In this document: positions 63,746 through 64,000 of the stretch, one piece after another
How the letters are laid out: the number at the start of each line of letters is the position of its first letter
How positions within the stretch are numbered: the first letter of the stretch is position 1
Assembly (NCBI GenBank): GCA_030386875.1
Contig: CM059578.1
Location: forward strand, 22,677,009-22,741,008
Source: Morinoia aosen
Taxonomy: Eukaryota > Arthropoda > Malacostraca > Amphipoda > Talitridae
DNA: 64,000 bases
Reading direction: 5' to 3'
The notes under the pieces: model-generated
Databases searched by the model: none
The model's input: only the letters and a program-made list of their open reading frames with translations
Told to the model about the DNA's origin: nothing
Translations under genes and position numbers: made by a program

Positions 63746-64000
63746 AATATTGATGGCAACTTTTTAACTTGTCTTCAATGCTTCCGTGTATAATTTTTAA
63801 TTTTCCAATAATGTAGTCGTATTTTCATCGAGTTCATTCCCATATGTTACTTTAAATACTTCAATTTTAAAGGCTAGTTCGGCAAATTAATGGGTTAATT
63901 CCAATACGGTGCTTGTTTCTTCAAAAATCAGAACTACTGAGTAATTTATTATAAACGAAGAGTTTAGAAAAAAGTCGAATTCGCATAAATAAGGTGCGCA
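63746..64000. other. Right edge, nothing recognised
   Basis: AT-rich sequence with no supported feature. Confidence 0.4.

Overview
The window is a stretch of animal nuclear DNA with split genes. GT-AG introns run to many kilobases, there are no operons or bacterial start signals, and AT-rich non-coding DNA is crowded with tandem repeats and small transposons. Two genes can be read with confidence. The proteins look arthropod-like: the KH2 variable loop of the FMR1 homologue is short, as in flies. The repeat load would suit a large crustacean genome, but that placement is a guess.

Gene 1 is on the + strand, from the left edge to 43321. It is an FMR1/FXR-family RNA-binding protein gene. Twelve coding exons are visible (2651 to 43321) and the first coding exon lies upstream of the window. 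In order they encode the tandem Agenet/Tudor domains, a KH0-like region, KH1 with GCHG, KH2 with GKNG (split by a 9.6 kb intron), a leucine-rich export signal, a G-rich RGG box, and an Arg-rich tail. All intron phases agree from exon to exon. The RGG exon (23122 on) looks composite. It can splice 18 kb downstream to two C-terminal exons or read into its own stop and 3' UTR, and a 9-G run puts a second good C-terminal reading one base out of frame.

Gene 2 is on the - strand, 60554 down to 50991. It is a complete four-exon beta-tubulin of 451 residues starting MREI. The two genes converge and are separated by about 7.7 kb.

The most striking feature is how tandem arrays sit on the splice sites of the FMR1 gene. 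At three junctions (exon 11 acceptor, exon 12 acceptor, exon 12 donor) the repeat unit itself contains a diverged copy of the exon-intron boundary. Other arrays abut the exon 6 donor, the exon 7 acceptor, the exon 8 donor (277 uninterrupted TGCC units), the exon 9 acceptor (about 3.36 kb, roughly 108 units) and the 3' UTR.

Transposons include a SINE-like family with at least 13 full or partial copies, five of them with 10 to 13 bp target duplications; two hAT-like elements with perfect 8 bp duplications, one only 71 bp long; several TTAA-flanked piggyBac-like non-autonomous elements; and a 540 bp foldback element in tubulin intron 1. The right end (61655 to 63740), upstream of tubulin, holds three more tandem arrays. 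Long stretches of the 18 kb FMR1 intron and the intergenic interval show nothing I can assign.
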